Of a stretch of 64,000 nucleotides of DNA, positions 51,614 to 62,685 are shown piece after piece (position 1 is the first letter of the stretch; each line of letters begins with the position of its first letter). Source of the DNA: Marinomonas ostreistagni (GTDB lineage Bacteria; Pseudomonadota; Gammaproteobacteria; Pseudomonadales; Marinomonadaceae). The position numbers were made by a program, and so were the translations under genes. The DNA lies in contig NZ_JAFEKF010000001.1 in the NCBI RefSeq assembly GCF_016888445.1, positions 248,001 to 312,000 on the forward strand, in the 5' to 3' direction. The notes under the pieces were generated by a model that did no database searches, was not told where the DNA came from, and worked only from the letters and a program-made list of their open reading frames with translations.

Positions 51614-52479
51614 TGAGAAACCTATCATTTGCGATTATTTTTATCGTTCTTGCAGGTATTTTGATCGCCTCGCAGACGTTATATGTCGTCAAAGAAACCG
51701 AGCGTGCTGTCGTGCTTAAGTTCGGTGAGATTGTGCAAGATGATGTGCAGCCTGGCTTGCATTTTAAACTGCCGATCATGAACGAAGTGAAAAAGTTCGA
51801 TGCGCGTATTCTAACCATGGATTCGCGTCCACAGCGTTACCTGACACTTGAGAAGAAGGCAGTGATTGTCGACTCTTACGTGAAATGGAAAATTGCGGAT
51901 GTGTCACGCTTTTATCAATCAACCTCGGGTGATGAGTTTGTAGCGAACCGTGTCTTATCATCACGTGTGGATACAGGTCTTCGTAACCAGTTTGGTGAGC
52001 GAACCATGCACGAAGTGGTATCTGGTGAGCGTGAAGAGCTGATGACGGAATTGCGTGATCGTATTGATACTGTTGCTAAGAACGAGCTGGGTATTACGAT
52101 TGTTGATATCCGCGTTAAGCGTATTGATCTGCCACCAGATGTCAGTGAGTCGGTTTATCAGCGTATGCGTACTGAGCGTGAGCGTGAAGCCCGTGAGCAC
52201 CGTTCGAAAGGTCTTGAGCTAGCCGAAGGTATTCGTGCCGATGCCGACCGTCAGCGTGTCGTTCTTGAGGCGGAAGCACAGCGTGACGCTGAGATGATTC
52301 GCGGTGACGGTGATGCGCAAGCGGCGGCTGTTTACGCTGAAGTTTATCAACAGGACCCAGAGTTCTTTGATTTTTACCGCAGCTTACAAGCCTACCGTGA
52401 GAGCTTCTCGGGTAATGGCGACATGTTTGTACTTGATCCAGAAGGCGAGTTCTTCAAGTACTTCAAGCAAACAAATTAA
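51613..52479 (+). CDS. hflC: FtsH protease modulator HflC
   Basis: 288 residues; one N-terminal membrane helix and a band-7 domain (VKETERAVVLKFGEIV, VDSYVKWKIADVSRFY). Partner of HflK in the FtsH supercomplex. Its ATG shares one base with the hflK stop and is served by GGGGAGAAA. Followed by a strong terminator. Confidence 0.96.
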   Translation: MRNLSFAIIFIVLAGILIASQTLYVVKETERAVVLKFGEIVQDDVQPGLHFKLPIMNEVKKFDARILTMDSRPQRYLTLEKKAVIVDSYVKWKIADVSRFYQSTSGDEFVANRVLSSRVDTGLRNQFGERTMHEVVSGEREELMTELRDRIDTVAKNELGITIVDIRVKRIDLPPDVSESVYQRMRTEREREAREHRSKGLELAEGIRADADRQRVVLEAEAQRDAEMIRGDGDAQAAAVYAEVYQQDPEFFDFYRSLQAYRESFSGNGDMFVLDPEGEFFKYFKQTN

Positions 52480-52805
52480 AGGCTTGGTTTTTGGCTGACT
52501 TATTCAGGATATGCCTGTAAGTCAGCCATTAATTCATGCTAGAATCACAAAAACCGGGTCAAGCCCGGTTTTTTAATGGTCAAAATATAGTGAGTCCGTG
52601 CAGGAATTGTTGCATTCACTTCGTATCGGCTTCAGTTCGCTTTTGAAAGTCGACCGGGGATTGCCCATCACACTGTCCGTTTCAAGGCAGAGTGCGGTAA
52701 AGCCATCGCAAGTTCAAACACTCGTTTGCGAGCGCTTGGGGCGGTGAGTATGTTTCTTGGATTAATACTCCTATGACTGACCCGAAGCTAAGAGGATACA
52801 GTTTA
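52480..52805. other. hflC-hisZ intergenic region
   Basis: 326 bp. It holds a terminator (52551-52574). After that a possible 49-codon ORF runs from GTG 52598 to TGA 52747 (begins VQELLHSLRIGFSSLLKVDR) without a good ribosome site. The DUF2065 (yjeT) gene often found here in relatives is not recognisable. No convincing riboswitch is visible. Confidence 0.35.
52551..52574 (+). terminator. Terminator after hflC
   Basis: AAACCGGG/CCCGGTTT (52551-52558 with 52564-52571), TCAAG loop, T run to 52574. It ends the hfq-hflX-hflK-hflC group. Confidence 0.9.
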
Positions 52806-53984
52806 ATGACGCTAGCAGATCGCTGGTTGCTACCCGATGGTGTAGATGAAGCCTTGCCTCAGCAGGCTGCCAAAATTGAACACCTAAGACGAACACTGCT
52901 TAATCTACACGAAAGTTGGGGTTACCAGTTGGTAATTCCGCCACTACTTGAATACCTAGATTCCCTATTGATTGGGGCTGGTTCAGATCTTGAAATTGAA
53001 ACCTTCAAGGTGATTGATCAGCTATCTGGGCGCTTAATGGGGATTCGTGCAGATTTCACTTCTCAGGTTGCTCGCATCGATGCGCATTGTCTTAAGAATG
53101 AAGGCGTGCAGCGCTTAAGTTACTGCGGTAGCGTGCTACGCACTACGCCTGCAGGGCTAGATGGTACACGTAGTCCAATTCAATTGGGCGCTGAGCTGTA
53201 CGGTCATAGCACCATTGAAAGTGACTTAGAAATTTTGTCACTGATGCTTGAGACCCTCACCTGTGCTGGACTTAAAAAGCTGGTCTTAGACGTGGGCCAT
53301 ATTGATGTGGTACGCGGTGTCATGGCGGCGTCAAATTTGACGCAAGAGCAAGAAGCCAAATTAGCGCTGTTATACAAAGCGAAGGGCTTGCCAGAGCTTG
53401 AAGCCTTCTTGGCTAAGTCGGATATCGATGATCAAGCGAAGCATTGGTTGTCCGTATTGCCGCGTTTGTGTGGTGGTGTTGAAGCCCTATCGTTAGCTGA
53501 GCGTGAACTGGCAGGCGTGAGCCAATCTGTATCTGACGCACTGGCGCAAATTCGAGCAGTGGTAGATGTTGTATCATCTCGCTTCGAGTCTGTAGGTTTG
53601 CATTTTGATATGTCTGACCTTGAGTCATACAGCTATCACACAGGGTTGGTGTTTGCTGCCTACGTACCTGGTCACGGTAACGCAGTTGCTCGTGGCGGCC
53701 GTTATGATTACATCGGTGAAGTATTTGGTCGTTCGCGTCCGGCAACGGGTTTTAGTACCGATGTAAAAACACTGGTATCGATGGTGGATGTGGCGGTTGC
53801 CCAGAAGCCTAGTGTATTGGCGCCTGTGGCTGCAAAGAATGATGTTCTTTGGCAGCGAGTACAGGCTTTGCGTAACGAAGGCTACCGTGTATTAGAGCAG
53901 TTGGACGGCAGTGCTGACGCATCAAATTTTGATTTTCAGTTGGTCGCTGAGGGCGATGACTGGAAATTAGTTTCAGTTCAATAA
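52806..53984 (+). CDS. hisZ: ATP phosphoribosyltransferase regulatory subunit HisZ
   Basis: 392 residues from the ATG at 52806 (MTLADRWLLPDGVDEALPQQ), with AGAGGA 10 bp upstream; an in-frame ATG at 52773 would add 11 non-family residues. It is a class II synthetase-like domain of the HisRS paralogue group (LRRTLLNLHESWGYQLV, GGRYDYIGEVFG). HisZ complements short-form HisG in histidine synthesis, so a short hisG is expected elsewhere. Upstream of purA by 40 bp. Confidence 0.94.
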   Translation: MTLADRWLLPDGVDEALPQQAAKIEHLRRTLLNLHESWGYQLVIPPLLEYLDSLLIGAGSDLEIETFKVIDQLSGRLMGIRADFTSQVARIDAHCLKNEGVQRLSYCGSVLRTTPAGLDGTRSPIQLGAELYGHSTIESDLEILSLMLETLTCAGLKKLVLDVGHIDVVRGVMAASNLTQEQEAKLALLYKAKGLPELEAFLAKSDIDDQAKHWLSVLPRLCGGVEALSLAERELAGVSQSVSDALAQIRAVVDVVSSRFESVGLHFDMSDLESYSYHTGLVFAAYVPGHGNAVARGGRYDYIGEVFGRSRPATGFSTDVKTLVSMVDVAVAQKPSVLAPVAAKNDVLWQRVQALRNEGYRVLEQLDGSADASNFDFQLVAEGDDWKLVSVQ

Positions 53985-54000
53985 ATGATTTTCTGTTTAG

Positions 54001-55326
<1,326 letters not shown>

Positions 55327-55342
55327 TACTGAACTATGATAC

Positions 55343-55374
55343 AAAAAAGCCGAGTGATTCACTCGGCTTTTTTT
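55343..55374. terminator. Terminator between purA and the GGDEF gene
   Basis: AAAAAAGCCGAGTGA (55343-55357) pairs with TCACTCGGCTTTTTT (55359-55373). A and T runs on both sides make it bidirectional. Confidence 0.92.
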
Positions 55375-55416
55375 ATGTCTATTATGTGGCGGGCGCGTCA
55401 CACTGTGACGTGTTCA

Positions 55417-56412
55417 CTAGAAGAAGTCGACCGTACCACCTTGCACAACCTTGTCTTGAGCTAATCCTGCTTCAACGATGTTGTCATAGAAAGTCACTCG
55501 ATTACGGCCGTTTTGTTTGCTGTGGTACAAGGCTTGGTCGGCTTGATCCATCAGTGTGATGTGGAAAATATCATTTTTGAATTCACATACGCCGATACTC
55601 ACCGTAATGTCATCAATGGTGCTCATGGCGATTTTGCTTACTTGGTGCTGTAGTCGCTCTAACAGCTCCATGCATTGTTCGCGCTTAAGGTTACGCATCA
55701 AGATTACAAACTCTTCGCCGCCAAAACGGAACAGCATGTCATCTTGGCGAAAGGTTTGTTGTAAGGCGCGGGCGACATGAATTAGAACTTCATCGCCATA
55801 CAGGTGACCATAGGTGTCGTTGATGGTTTTAAAGTGATCTAGGTCGATGATGGCAATCCAGTTAGCGCTGTTTTGGTTGTGCTCGTCTAAGGCGCTGCTT
55901 TGGTACAGTTTGACAATGGATTCATCGAACGTTTTACGGTTCATTAAGCCTGTCAGCTCGTCCGTCTGTGCTTCCGCTAATAGTGAGCTGAAGTTGCTGT
56001 AAATGCTGAGCATGCCCTTGATGATATAGCTTTCTGAGCGGCTTGGTTTGTTGTCCAGATTGACAATCAAGTACTGTGATAATTGACGACTTTGTTTAAG
56101 CACGTGAAAGGCTGTGTATTGCTCTTCATGGGCTTCCATCAGTTCATCTAGGTGCCATTTGCTGATGTAATCTAAAGACGCTTTGATGTTCTCTGAGATG
56201 GTGATGTTTTGGTAGTTGTAATGGCAGGCGTCGTTGCCGTTAATTACAATTTCCATGATCGGCTCATCTTGGCCGTTGACGGTTAAGATTCGGGCTTGGG
56301 TGGGATTTAGAATGTCACGAATACTTTTAAGTAAACTAAACGCCAGCAATTCCTTATCCCGTTGCGCAGTAAAGTTCTCAATATGATGAAGGATATTGTT
56401 GGAGATGCCCAA
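55417..56412 (-). CDS. Diguanylate cyclase
   Basis: 331 residues. The N-terminal 145 residues form an unassigned cytoplasmic sensor-like domain without membrane helices. The GGDEF domain follows, with active site GGEEF at 231-235 and an inhibitory-site RxxD (RQDD, 222-225) five residues before it. It is therefore probably an active, product-inhibited c-di-GMP synthase. Single gene, divergent from the yegD-type gene. Confidence 0.95.
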   Translation of the reverse strand: MGISNNILHHIENFTAQRDKELLAFSLLKSIRDILNPTQARILTVNGQDEPIMEIVINGNDACHYNYQNITISENIKASLDYISKWHLDELMEAHEEQYTAFHVLKQSRQLSQYLIVNLDNKPSRSESYIIKGMLSIYSNFSSLLAEAQTDELTGLMNRKTFDESIVKLYQSSALDEHNQNSANWIAIIDLDHFKTINDTYGHLYGDEVLIHVARALQQTFRQDDMLFRFGGEEFVILMRNLKREQCMELLERLQHQVSKIAMSTIDDITVSIGVCEFKNDIFHITLMDQADQALYHSKQNGRNRVTFYDNIVEAGLAQDKVVQGGTVDFF

Positions 56413-56576
56413 AATGAAGCCCCTTAACGTGCGTTTACATTGATTATTACAAATTGTAATTATAAACGTAAAGATTCTATCAAGACACTTATAAGTCTAA
56501 GCTATAGCGAATACTTATGATTTTAGTCAGATTATGCTAGAGTCCGCGACCGTTTTTGTATTGAGTGAGGTTTGCT

Positions 56577-57938
56577 GTGTTTTGCGGATTTGATTACGGC
56601 ACATCCAATTGTGCGTTAGGTGTCATGAATAATGGTGCACCAGAGCTTGCGAAACTGGAAGCAGAGCATTGCTATCTACCTTCAGCGGTTTACGGCTTAA
56701 GCCGCGACTTTATCACCGAAGGTGTTGCACGACAGTTATCCGGTGAAGCTCAGCGAGAGTTTATGACTTCGCGCCAAGGTATTTTAAGTCGCGCGCAGCG
56801 CTTTCGCCGTGAAGAGGATTATGAGGCGGACGATCAAGTCTTATTTTATGGGCGCGAAGCTTTTCAAGAGTATTACCAATTCCCGGATGAAGGTTACTTT
56901 GTTAAATCGCCTAAGTCATTTTTAGGCGGCTCTGGTTTGCGTGCTGAGCACATTCAATTTTTTGAGGATGTGGTCACCCTGATGATGCTTAATGTGAAGA
57001 GCAAAGCTCAACAAAGTTTAGGGCGAGAGCTGGAGCAAACGGTTATTGGTCGGCCGGTGAATTTTCAGGGTGTCAATGCCCAAGAAAGTAACACTCAAGC
57101 GTTGGCTATTTTGACTACGGCAGCACAGCGTGCCGGCTTCAAGTCGGTAGAGTTTCAATACGAGCCCATCGCAGCGGGGTTGGACTTTGAGCGCGGCTTG
57201 CAGCAAGATCGAACAGTATTAGTAGTCGATATTGGTGGTGGTACCAGTGACTGTGCGATGGTGCGCATGGGACCGAATTACCGTCATAAGCTTGACCGAA
57301 GCGATGACTTTTTAGCCTACACAGGGGAGCGTGTCGGCGGTAACGACCTAGATATTCAGTTGGCTGGCCGACAGATTATGCCGTTATTTGGTATGGGAGC
57401 TGAGCTGAAGACTGGGCTACCAATGCCAACTCAGCTGTTTTGGAACGCAGTGACAACGAATGATGTGACGGCCCAGGCGATCTTTAATAGCTTAGAGACC
57501 AAAACGCAAATTGAGCAACTTAGATTGGATATGCACCAGCCGCGCTTGATGGATCGCTTTGCCTATCTGCGTGAGCATAAGCATAACTTCCATGTGGTGA
57601 AAAATGCTGAAGAGGCCAAAATTAGTCTATCCGAACAAACGTCGCAGACGCTGGATTTAAGCTATATCGAAGCGGAATTAGCGTTAGATATTAGCCGCGA
57701 TGAATTGGCTCAAGCGATCGCGGCACCGATCGAAAAAATGATCAAGCTGATGCAAGATGCAATTGATGAAGCGGGCCAGCAGCCCGATGTGATTTACATC
57801 ACCGGTGGCTCGGCGAAATCCCCAGCCATCCAGGCTGCAGTTCGCCAGCATATCGGTGATATTGAAGTGTTGGATGGCGATCACTTTGGCAGTGTCGCAA
57901 GCGGTCTAACGGTATGGGCTGAGCACCTGTTTGCTTAA
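56577..57938 (+). CDS. yegD: YegD-type Hsp70-like chaperone
   Basis: 453 residues from GTG 56577 (MFCGFDYGTSNCALGVM), with GTGAGG 6 bp upstream; GTG 56565 overlaps that site. Actin-like ATPase motifs are present (FDYGTSNC, VVDIGGGTSDCAM, YITGGSAKSP). It lacks the C-terminal peptide-binding domain of DnaK, as is normal for YegD. Cytoplasmic; its clients are unknown. Confidence 0.92.
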   Translation: MFCGFDYGTSNCALGVMNNGAPELAKLEAEHCYLPSAVYGLSRDFITEGVARQLSGEAQREFMTSRQGILSRAQRFRREEDYEADDQVLFYGREAFQEYYQFPDEGYFVKSPKSFLGGSGLRAEHIQFFEDVVTLMMLNVKSKAQQSLGRELEQTVIGRPVNFQGVNAQESNTQALAILTTAAQRAGFKSVEFQYEPIAAGLDFERGLQQDRTVLVVDIGGGTSDCAMVRMGPNYRHKLDRSDDFLAYTGERVGGNDLDIQLAGRQIMPLFGMGAELKTGLPMPTQLFWNAVTTNDVTAQAIFNSLETKTQIEQLRLDMHQPRLMDRFAYLREHKHNFHVVKNAEEAKISLSEQTSQTLDLSYIEAELALDISRDELAQAIAAPIEKMIKLMQDAIDEAGQQPDVIYITGGSAKSPAIQAAVRQHIGDIEVLDGDHFGSVASGLTVWAEHLFA

Positions 57939-58345
57939 GCAGCGTCGTATGGAAGGTGACTGAGCGCCAGCCAGCGCGCGTACAATAACGCTAAAGTAAA
58001 TAGACAAGCTGACAGCAGTGTTTCACTCATGCCGATGGGCCATAGGTGTGGGTGGAACCAGTGTGTGACACCGGCGGTAAAATAAAAAAGGCTGATAAAG
58101 CAAACGCCGATGGCGCCTTTGTAGCTACCGTTTAGGTTGGCCCACAATGCTAATAGTAAAGGCAGAATGACAACGCCGAGTAACAGTAAAGGATGTTGTA
58201 GCGTTAGTTGATTGAGTACCAAATGCCAGAGACTGATAACGCTGATCAGCGCACACAGCGCCAGTGTGATGAGGGGCTTGCAGAGTTTTGTGCGGTATTC
58301 GAAAAGTTGCTTTTCGCACACGCTTATATGGGTTCGTTTGCTCAT
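57935..58345 (-). CDS. DUF2069 membrane protein
   Basis: 136 residues with four hydrophobic segments (about 25-45, 50-68, 75-95, 105-130). This matches the DUF2069 family usually placed downstream of wrbA and arsC. Function unknown. The ATG lies 13 bp past a 13-bp inverted repeat, and no strong ribosome site is visible. The stop overlaps the yegD end by 4 bp. Confidence 0.85.
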   Translation of the reverse strand: MSKRTHISVCEKQLFEYRTKLCKPLITLALCALISVISLWHLVLNQLTLQHPLLLLGVVILPLLLALWANLNGSYKGAIGVCFISLFYFTAGVTHWFHPHLWPIGMSETLLSACLFTLALLYARWLALSHLPYDAA

Positions 58346-58359
58346 TTAGATAATGGCCT

Positions 58360-58412
58360 ATCAATGTTGTAGAGGCTGCATAATAAATGCTTATGACTAC
58401 TACAACATTGAT
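58360..58412. repeat. Thirteen-base perfect inverted repeat between wrbA and the DUF2069 gene
   Basis: ATCAATGTTGTAG (58360-58372) and CTACAACATTGAT (58400-58412) flank 27 bases that contain a smaller CATAA/TTATG pair. As RNA it would form a stem just before the DUF2069 start. It could be an attenuator, a ribosome-site mask or a dispersed repeat. Confidence 0.6.
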
Positions 58413-58425
58413 TTGCGTCGGCTAC

Positions 58426-59025
58426 TTAGGCTTTTTTAAGGCTATGGGCAAGCGTTGCTAGGCGTTCGCCCTGCGCTTCGCATAAGGCGATCTCATCTTG
58501 GGTTAACTCTGTATCACGAGTTTGCGAGGCCAAGTGTGTCACGCCATAAGGTGTGCCTCCAGCTTGAGTGCTGATCAGCTCTTTATTCTTGTAGGGCAGT
58601 CCTGCCCAAATCATGCCATGGTGCAATAAAGGAATCATCAGCGACTGCAGCGTCATTTCGTGACCACCATGCATGGTGCTGGCGCTAGCGAAGCCACAGG
58701 CGGGTTTATCAGCGAGCTGACCACTCATCCAAATCGTACTGCTTTGATCCAAGAAGAGTTTGACCGGTGCTGCCATGCCACCAAAGTATGATGGGCTGCC
58801 AATGGCTAAGCCATCGCAGGCGGCTAGGTCATCGATATCGCAGTACGGATAACCGTCTTCTGGGATCGCTTGCGCGGTTTGCTCGTGCTCAAAAGAAGCG
58901 GGTGCCAATTGACGGATGGTGACGTCGGTATCGGCGACACGTTGCGCGCCTCGGGCGATATGCTTTGCCATGGCAGCGACAGAGCCATGGCGTGAGTAAA
59001 ACACCACTAAAATATTGGTACTCAT
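58426..59025 (-). CDS. wrbA: WrbA-type NAD(P)H:quinone oxidoreductase
   Basis: 199 residues with flavodoxin motifs (LVVFYSRHGSVAAMAKHIAR, GSPSYFGGMAAPVK, CGFASASTMHGGHE). It performs FMN-dependent two-electron quinone reduction, an oxidative-stress function. The ATG overlaps the arsC stop by one base (TAATG). Confidence 0.95.
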   Translation of the reverse strand: MSTNILVVFYSRHGSVAAMAKHIARGAQRVADTDVTIRQLAPASFEHEQTAQAIPEDGYPYCDIDDLAACDGLAIGSPSYFGGMAAPVKLFLDQSSTIWMSGQLADKPACGFASASTMHGGHEMTLQSLMIPLLHHGMIWAGLPYKNKELISTQAGGTPYGVTHLASQTRDTELTQDEIALCEAQGERLATLAHSLKKA

Positions 59026-59369
59026 TAGAAGATCTCTAGTACAGCTTCAGGTGGGCGGCCGATTCTAGCTTGGCCGTTGTGTAGCACAATCGGGCGTTCG
59101 ATCAGCTTAGGGTGCTCTAACATTGCATCAAGCAGAGCGTCTTCATCTTGCTCGTCTTTGAGGCCTAGGCTTTTGTAAATGTCTTCTTTAGTGCGCATCA
59201 GCTGGCGTGCAGAATCCATGCCTAGCTGTTTTAAAAGGCCTTGCAGCTCAGCTTTAGAGGGTGGGTTGTTAAGATACAGCTTCACTTCAGGATGAATGTC
59301 ATTTTGCTCAAGTAAAGCTAATGTTTCGCGGGATTTGGAGCAGCGTGGATTATGATAAATAGCAGTCAT
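59025..59369 (-). CDS. arsC: ArsC family (glutaredoxin-type) arsenate reductase
   Basis: 114 residues. The redox Cys is in HNPRCSKSRETL, with IGRPPEAVLEIF at the end, as in the glutaredoxin-dependent ArsC family. No arsR or arsB gene is adjacent, so it is a stand-alone homologue. It lies 37-43 bp downstream of the proS terminator and upstream of wrbA. Confidence 0.93.
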   Translation of the reverse strand: MTAIYHNPRCSKSRETLALLEQNDIHPEVKLYLNNPPSKAELQGLLKQLGMDSARQLMRTKEDIYKSLGLKDEQDEDALLDAMLEHPKLIERPIVLHNGQARIGRPPEAVLEIF

Positions 59370-59404
59370 AGAAAACCTCGTTGGTCAGCTGTGATGAAGC
59401 AATA

Positions 59405-59443
59405 TAATAAAAAGCCGCATAAGTTAAGAGCTTATGCGGCTTA
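59405..59443 (-). terminator. Terminator after proS
   Basis: Twelve-base-pair stem AAGCCGCATAAG/CTTATGCGGCTT (59412-59423 with 59431-59442). Read on the minus strand it is followed by TTTTTATTATAT. Confidence 0.9.
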
Positions 59444-59461
59444 GGTATGAGTGAAATAGGT

Positions 59462-61192
59462 TTATTGACCTAGCTTCTCAAGGATGAAATCAATCGCATC
59501 TGCTTGAGTCACGTCTTCACCGTCACCTGTGGCGCGGCTCTTGTACTCAAGATTGCCTTCTTTTAGGCCACGATCACCGACCACTAGACGGTGTGGAATG
59601 CCAAGCAATTCACAGTCTGCGAATTTCACCCCAGGGCGCTCTTTACGATCGTCTAGCATCACATCAATGCCTTTGGCCTGTAGCGCAGCGTAAAGCTCAT
59701 CACAAGCCTCACGAACGTCATCTGACTTCTCGTAGTTCATGCCGATGATAGCGACTTCATAAGGAGCGATAGACTGCGGCCATTTGATGCCTTTGTCATC
59801 GAAGTTTTGCTCAATAGCCGCCGCTACCACACGCGATACACCGATACCGTAACAACCCATGTGCATCACTTGTGCTTTGCCGTTTTCGTCAAGCACAGTG
59901 GCTTTCATGGCTTCAGAATAAGACTGGCCTAGTTGGAAGATATGACCCACCTCGATACCGCGTTTAATTACGATATGGCCTTGGCCGTCAGGTGACGGGT
60001 CACCTTCGACAACGTTACGGATATCTGCCACTTCAAACTCATCGCAATCACGTGCCCAGTTAAGGCCCGTTACGTGGTAATCGTCTTTGTTGGCACCAGC
60101 GCAGAAGTCAGATAGAACAGCAGCTGAGCGGTCAACGATCACGCGAATGCCTGCGGCTTTTAGACCACGAGGACCGATCGAGCCCGGCTGGCAGCCAATT
60201 TTGTTAATGATGTCCTGCTCAGAAGCAAACTCAAAAGGTGCCACGGCGCCTTCGATCTTCTCAACTTTGATTTCATTGATTGAGTGATCGCCACGCAAAA
60301 CTAGCGCGATGATGTTTGGTTCACCGTCTGCATCCACGCCTTTGATCAACATGGTCTTGATGGTTTTCTCAACTGGAAGATCCAAAAACTCTGCTACAGC
60401 GGCGATGGTTTTGCAGTTCGGTGTGTAGACTTCGGCAAGTTCTTGAGTCGGTGCATCGGGTGCTTCTTTGGCGCACAATGCTTCTGCAAGCTCTACGTTG
60501 GCGGCGAAGTCAGACGTATCACTGAAAGCGATATCGTCTTCACCTGATTCGGCTAATACGTGGAACTCGTGAGAGAACGCGCCACCGATCGAGCCTGTGT
60601 CAGCGCGCACAGGACGGTAATCTAAACCAATACGATCAAACACTTTGCAGTAGGCTGCATGCATTGCATCATAGGTGGTTTGCAAACATTCAGTGTTGGC
60701 ATGGAACGAGTAAGCGTCTTTCATCAAGAACTCACGCGAACGCATTACGCCAAAGCGTGGACGCACTTCATCACGGAATTTGGTCTGGATTTGGAATACG
60801 TTTAGTGGCAGTTGCTTGTAGCTGCTTAGCTCATTACGGGCGATGTCTGTGATGACTTCTTCGTGGGTTGGGCCAAGGCAGTAATCACGGTCATGACGAT
60901 CTTTTAGGCGCAGTAGCTCTGGGCCGTATTTTTGCCAGCGACCCGTTTCTTCCCACAGTTCCGCTGGCTGTACGCCAGGCATGATGACTTCTAATACGCC
61001 CGCTTTTTGCATTTCTTCGCGAACGATGTTTTCCACTTTTTTCAAGACTTTGACACCGGTTGGTAGCCAAGTGTACAAGCCTTTTGAAACTTGGCGGATC
61101 ATACCGGCACGAATCATAAGTTGGTGGCTAGCCACCACTGCATCGGATGGGGCATCACGTAGTGTAGAGAATAGATAATTGCTTGCGCGCAT
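59462..61192 (-). CDS. proS: Prolyl-tRNA synthetase
   Basis: 576 residues, the bacterial type with an INS editing domain (about 230-390) inserted in the class II catalytic core. Motifs [27 protein letters not shown] and [17 protein letters not shown] are present. It charges tRNA-Pro. Single gene with its own terminator, 33 bp from the SMP-30 gene start, which is on the same strand upstream. Confidence 0.97.
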   Translation of the reverse strand: MRASNYLFSTLRDAPSDAVVASHQLMIRAGMIRQVSKGLYTWLPTGVKVLKKVENIVREEMQKAGVLEVIMPGVQPAELWEETGRWQKYGPELLRLKDRHDRDYCLGPTHEEVITDIARNELSSYKQLPLNVFQIQTKFRDEVRPRFGVMRSREFLMKDAYSFHANTECLQTTYDAMHAAYCKVFDRIGLDYRPVRADTGSIGGAFSHEFHVLAESGEDDIAFSDTSDFAANVELAEALCAKEAPDAPTQELAEVYTPNCKTIAAVAEFLDLPVEKTIKTMLIKGVDADGEPNIIALVLRGDHSINEIKVEKIEGAVAPFEFASEQDIINKIGCQPGSIGPRGLKAAGIRVIVDRSAAVLSDFCAGANKDDYHVTGLNWARDCDEFEVADIRNVVEGDPSPDGQGHIVIKRGIEVGHIFQLGQSYSEAMKATVLDENGKAQVMHMGCYGIGVSRVVAAAIEQNFDDKGIKWPQSIAPYEVAIIGMNYEKSDDVREACDELYAALQAKGIDVMLDDRKERPGVKFADCELLGIPHRLVVGDRGLKEGNLEYKSRATGDGEDVTQADAIDFILEKLGQ

Positions 61193-61224
61193 GATTATGT
61201 CGTCTTCAATTTTTTAGTATTAAA

Positions 61225-62094
61225 TTAACCCGCAAAGCGGAATTCAATTTGACCTTCGTTTTCAACATCTAAGGCGAAGATGCCGCCGGCTGCTGGAAAT
61301 TGTTCCAGTTCTTCGGCGCTTTGGGCGGCACGGCAGGTGGACACAAACAGGGTGTTCATGTCTTTACCACCAAACGCAACCATGGTCGGATATGTGGCGG
61401 GTACCGGATACTCTGCCAAAATGTCACCCGCTGGGCTGATTTTGACCACGCGCTGACCTTGGTATAGGGCAGACCAGTAGTTGCCATCACGATCAACAGC
61501 GGCGCCGTCTGGGCGGCCATTGCCACGTGGAAATTCGATAAAGGTGCGTTTGTTGCTGGCCACGCCGGTGCTCACATCGTAATCGAATTGGTACACGATG
61601 TGATTGGGGGTATCCGAGTAGTACATAATGCTGTGGTCAGGTGAAAACGCTAGCCCATTAGAGGTCCATGCGGCTTGATCTAGTAGACGCTGTTGGCCTT
61701 TTTCAAATTGGTAAAGCCCAGCCGCAAAAGCATCTTTGGGCGCGTACATAGTACCCGCTAAAAAACGCCCTGCAGGATCGCAACGACCATCATTGAAACG
61801 GGTCGTTGTGACGTCATAATCGGCTTGCCAGTACGAGGTCAGAGGCGCATCAAAATCTGAAAAGGTGTAGACACCGGAACGAAACGCAGCGATGAAGCCG
61901 CCGCCCTGAGCTAGAGAAAAGCAACCAATTTCTTCGTCAAAATGGCGCACTTTATGGCTCTCACTAGGTAAGTGATAAGCGTGTAGCGCAAAGGAGTCGA
62001 TGTCCACAAAATACAAAGTTTGGGTCTGTTCATCCCAGCGGGGACACTCTGCGAGTTTGGCTTTTGCGTCCAAGACACAACGCATTTCCGTCAT
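61225..62094 (-). CDS. SMP-30/gluconolactonase family protein
   Basis: 289 residues forming a six-bladed propeller-type lactonase. CPRWDEQTQTLYFVD, FNDGRCDPAGRFLAGTM, SNGLAFSPD and GRPDGAAVDRDGNYW include the metal ligands (Glu16 region, Asn, Asp). It probably hydrolyses a sugar lactone; no sugar operon is adjacent. Divergent from the HIT gene. Confidence 0.92.
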   Translation of the reverse strand: MTEMRCVLDAKAKLAECPRWDEQTQTLYFVDIDSFALHAYHLPSESHKVRHFDEEIGCFSLAQGGGFIAAFRSGVYTFSDFDAPLTSYWQADYDVTTTRFNDGRCDPAGRFLAGTMYAPKDAFAAGLYQFEKGQQRLLDQAAWTSNGLAFSPDHSIMYYSDTPNHIVYQFDYDVSTGVASNKRTFIEFPRGNGRPDGAAVDRDGNYWSALYQGQRVVKISPAGDILAEYPVPATYPTMVAFGGKDMNTLFVSTCRAAQSAEELEQFPAAGGIFALDVENEGQIEFRFAG

Positions 62095-62180
62095 GGGAAC
62101 TCCAAGTCGTAGGGTACAATTAAAAATAGAATGCTATAGTGCTTATGTAAGGCCGTAAAGTAAAGTAGGAGTACCGTTAC

Positions 62181-62606
62181 ATGTTTGAATTAGACGCCGT
62201 TTTGGAGCGTGATTCTGTGTGGGTGGGAGATTTTCCACTCAGTCAATTACGTCTTATCAATAATGCCAATGCGCCGTGGTTTATTTTAGTGCCTAAACGT
62301 GCCGATATTCGTGAGATTCATCATCTTGAGCCTGAGGATCGTCAACAGTTGATGGCAGAAAGTTGCCTCTTGGCGGAAACCATGCAGGATGTCTTTGCGC
62401 CCGATAAACTAAATGTTGCCGCTATCGGCAACAAAGTTCAGCAACTCCATTTGCATCACGTGGCACGTTTTACCCAAGACAGCTGCTGGCCCGAGCCTGT
62501 TTGGGGCAAAATTGCAGCCACACCTTATAGTGAGTCAGAGTTGGCGAGTATTTTGCAAAAGGTTAGAAGTTTATTGGGTGATGAGTTGGTCGCTCAAGCA
62601 GATTGA
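62181..62606 (+). CDS. HIT domain protein
   Basis: 141 residues. The histidine-triad signature is seen as QQLHLHHVARF, and WFILVPKRADIREI begins the fold. It is a nucleotide hydrolase or transferase of unknown substrate, common next to small metabolic genes. AGGAG lies upstream of the ATG. Confidence 0.92.
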   Translation: MFELDAVLERDSVWVGDFPLSQLRLINNANAPWFILVPKRADIREIHHLEPEDRQQLMAESCLLAETMQDVFAPDKLNVAAIGNKVQQLHLHHVARFTQDSCWPEPVWGKIAATPYSESELASILQKVRSLLGDELVAQAD

Positions 62607-62685
62607 TCTATAGTGAGTGCAGACAAAATTCGATTGAAATACGCGATCAACACGGGCAGGAATACTAAGTATAGGACGGCATACG

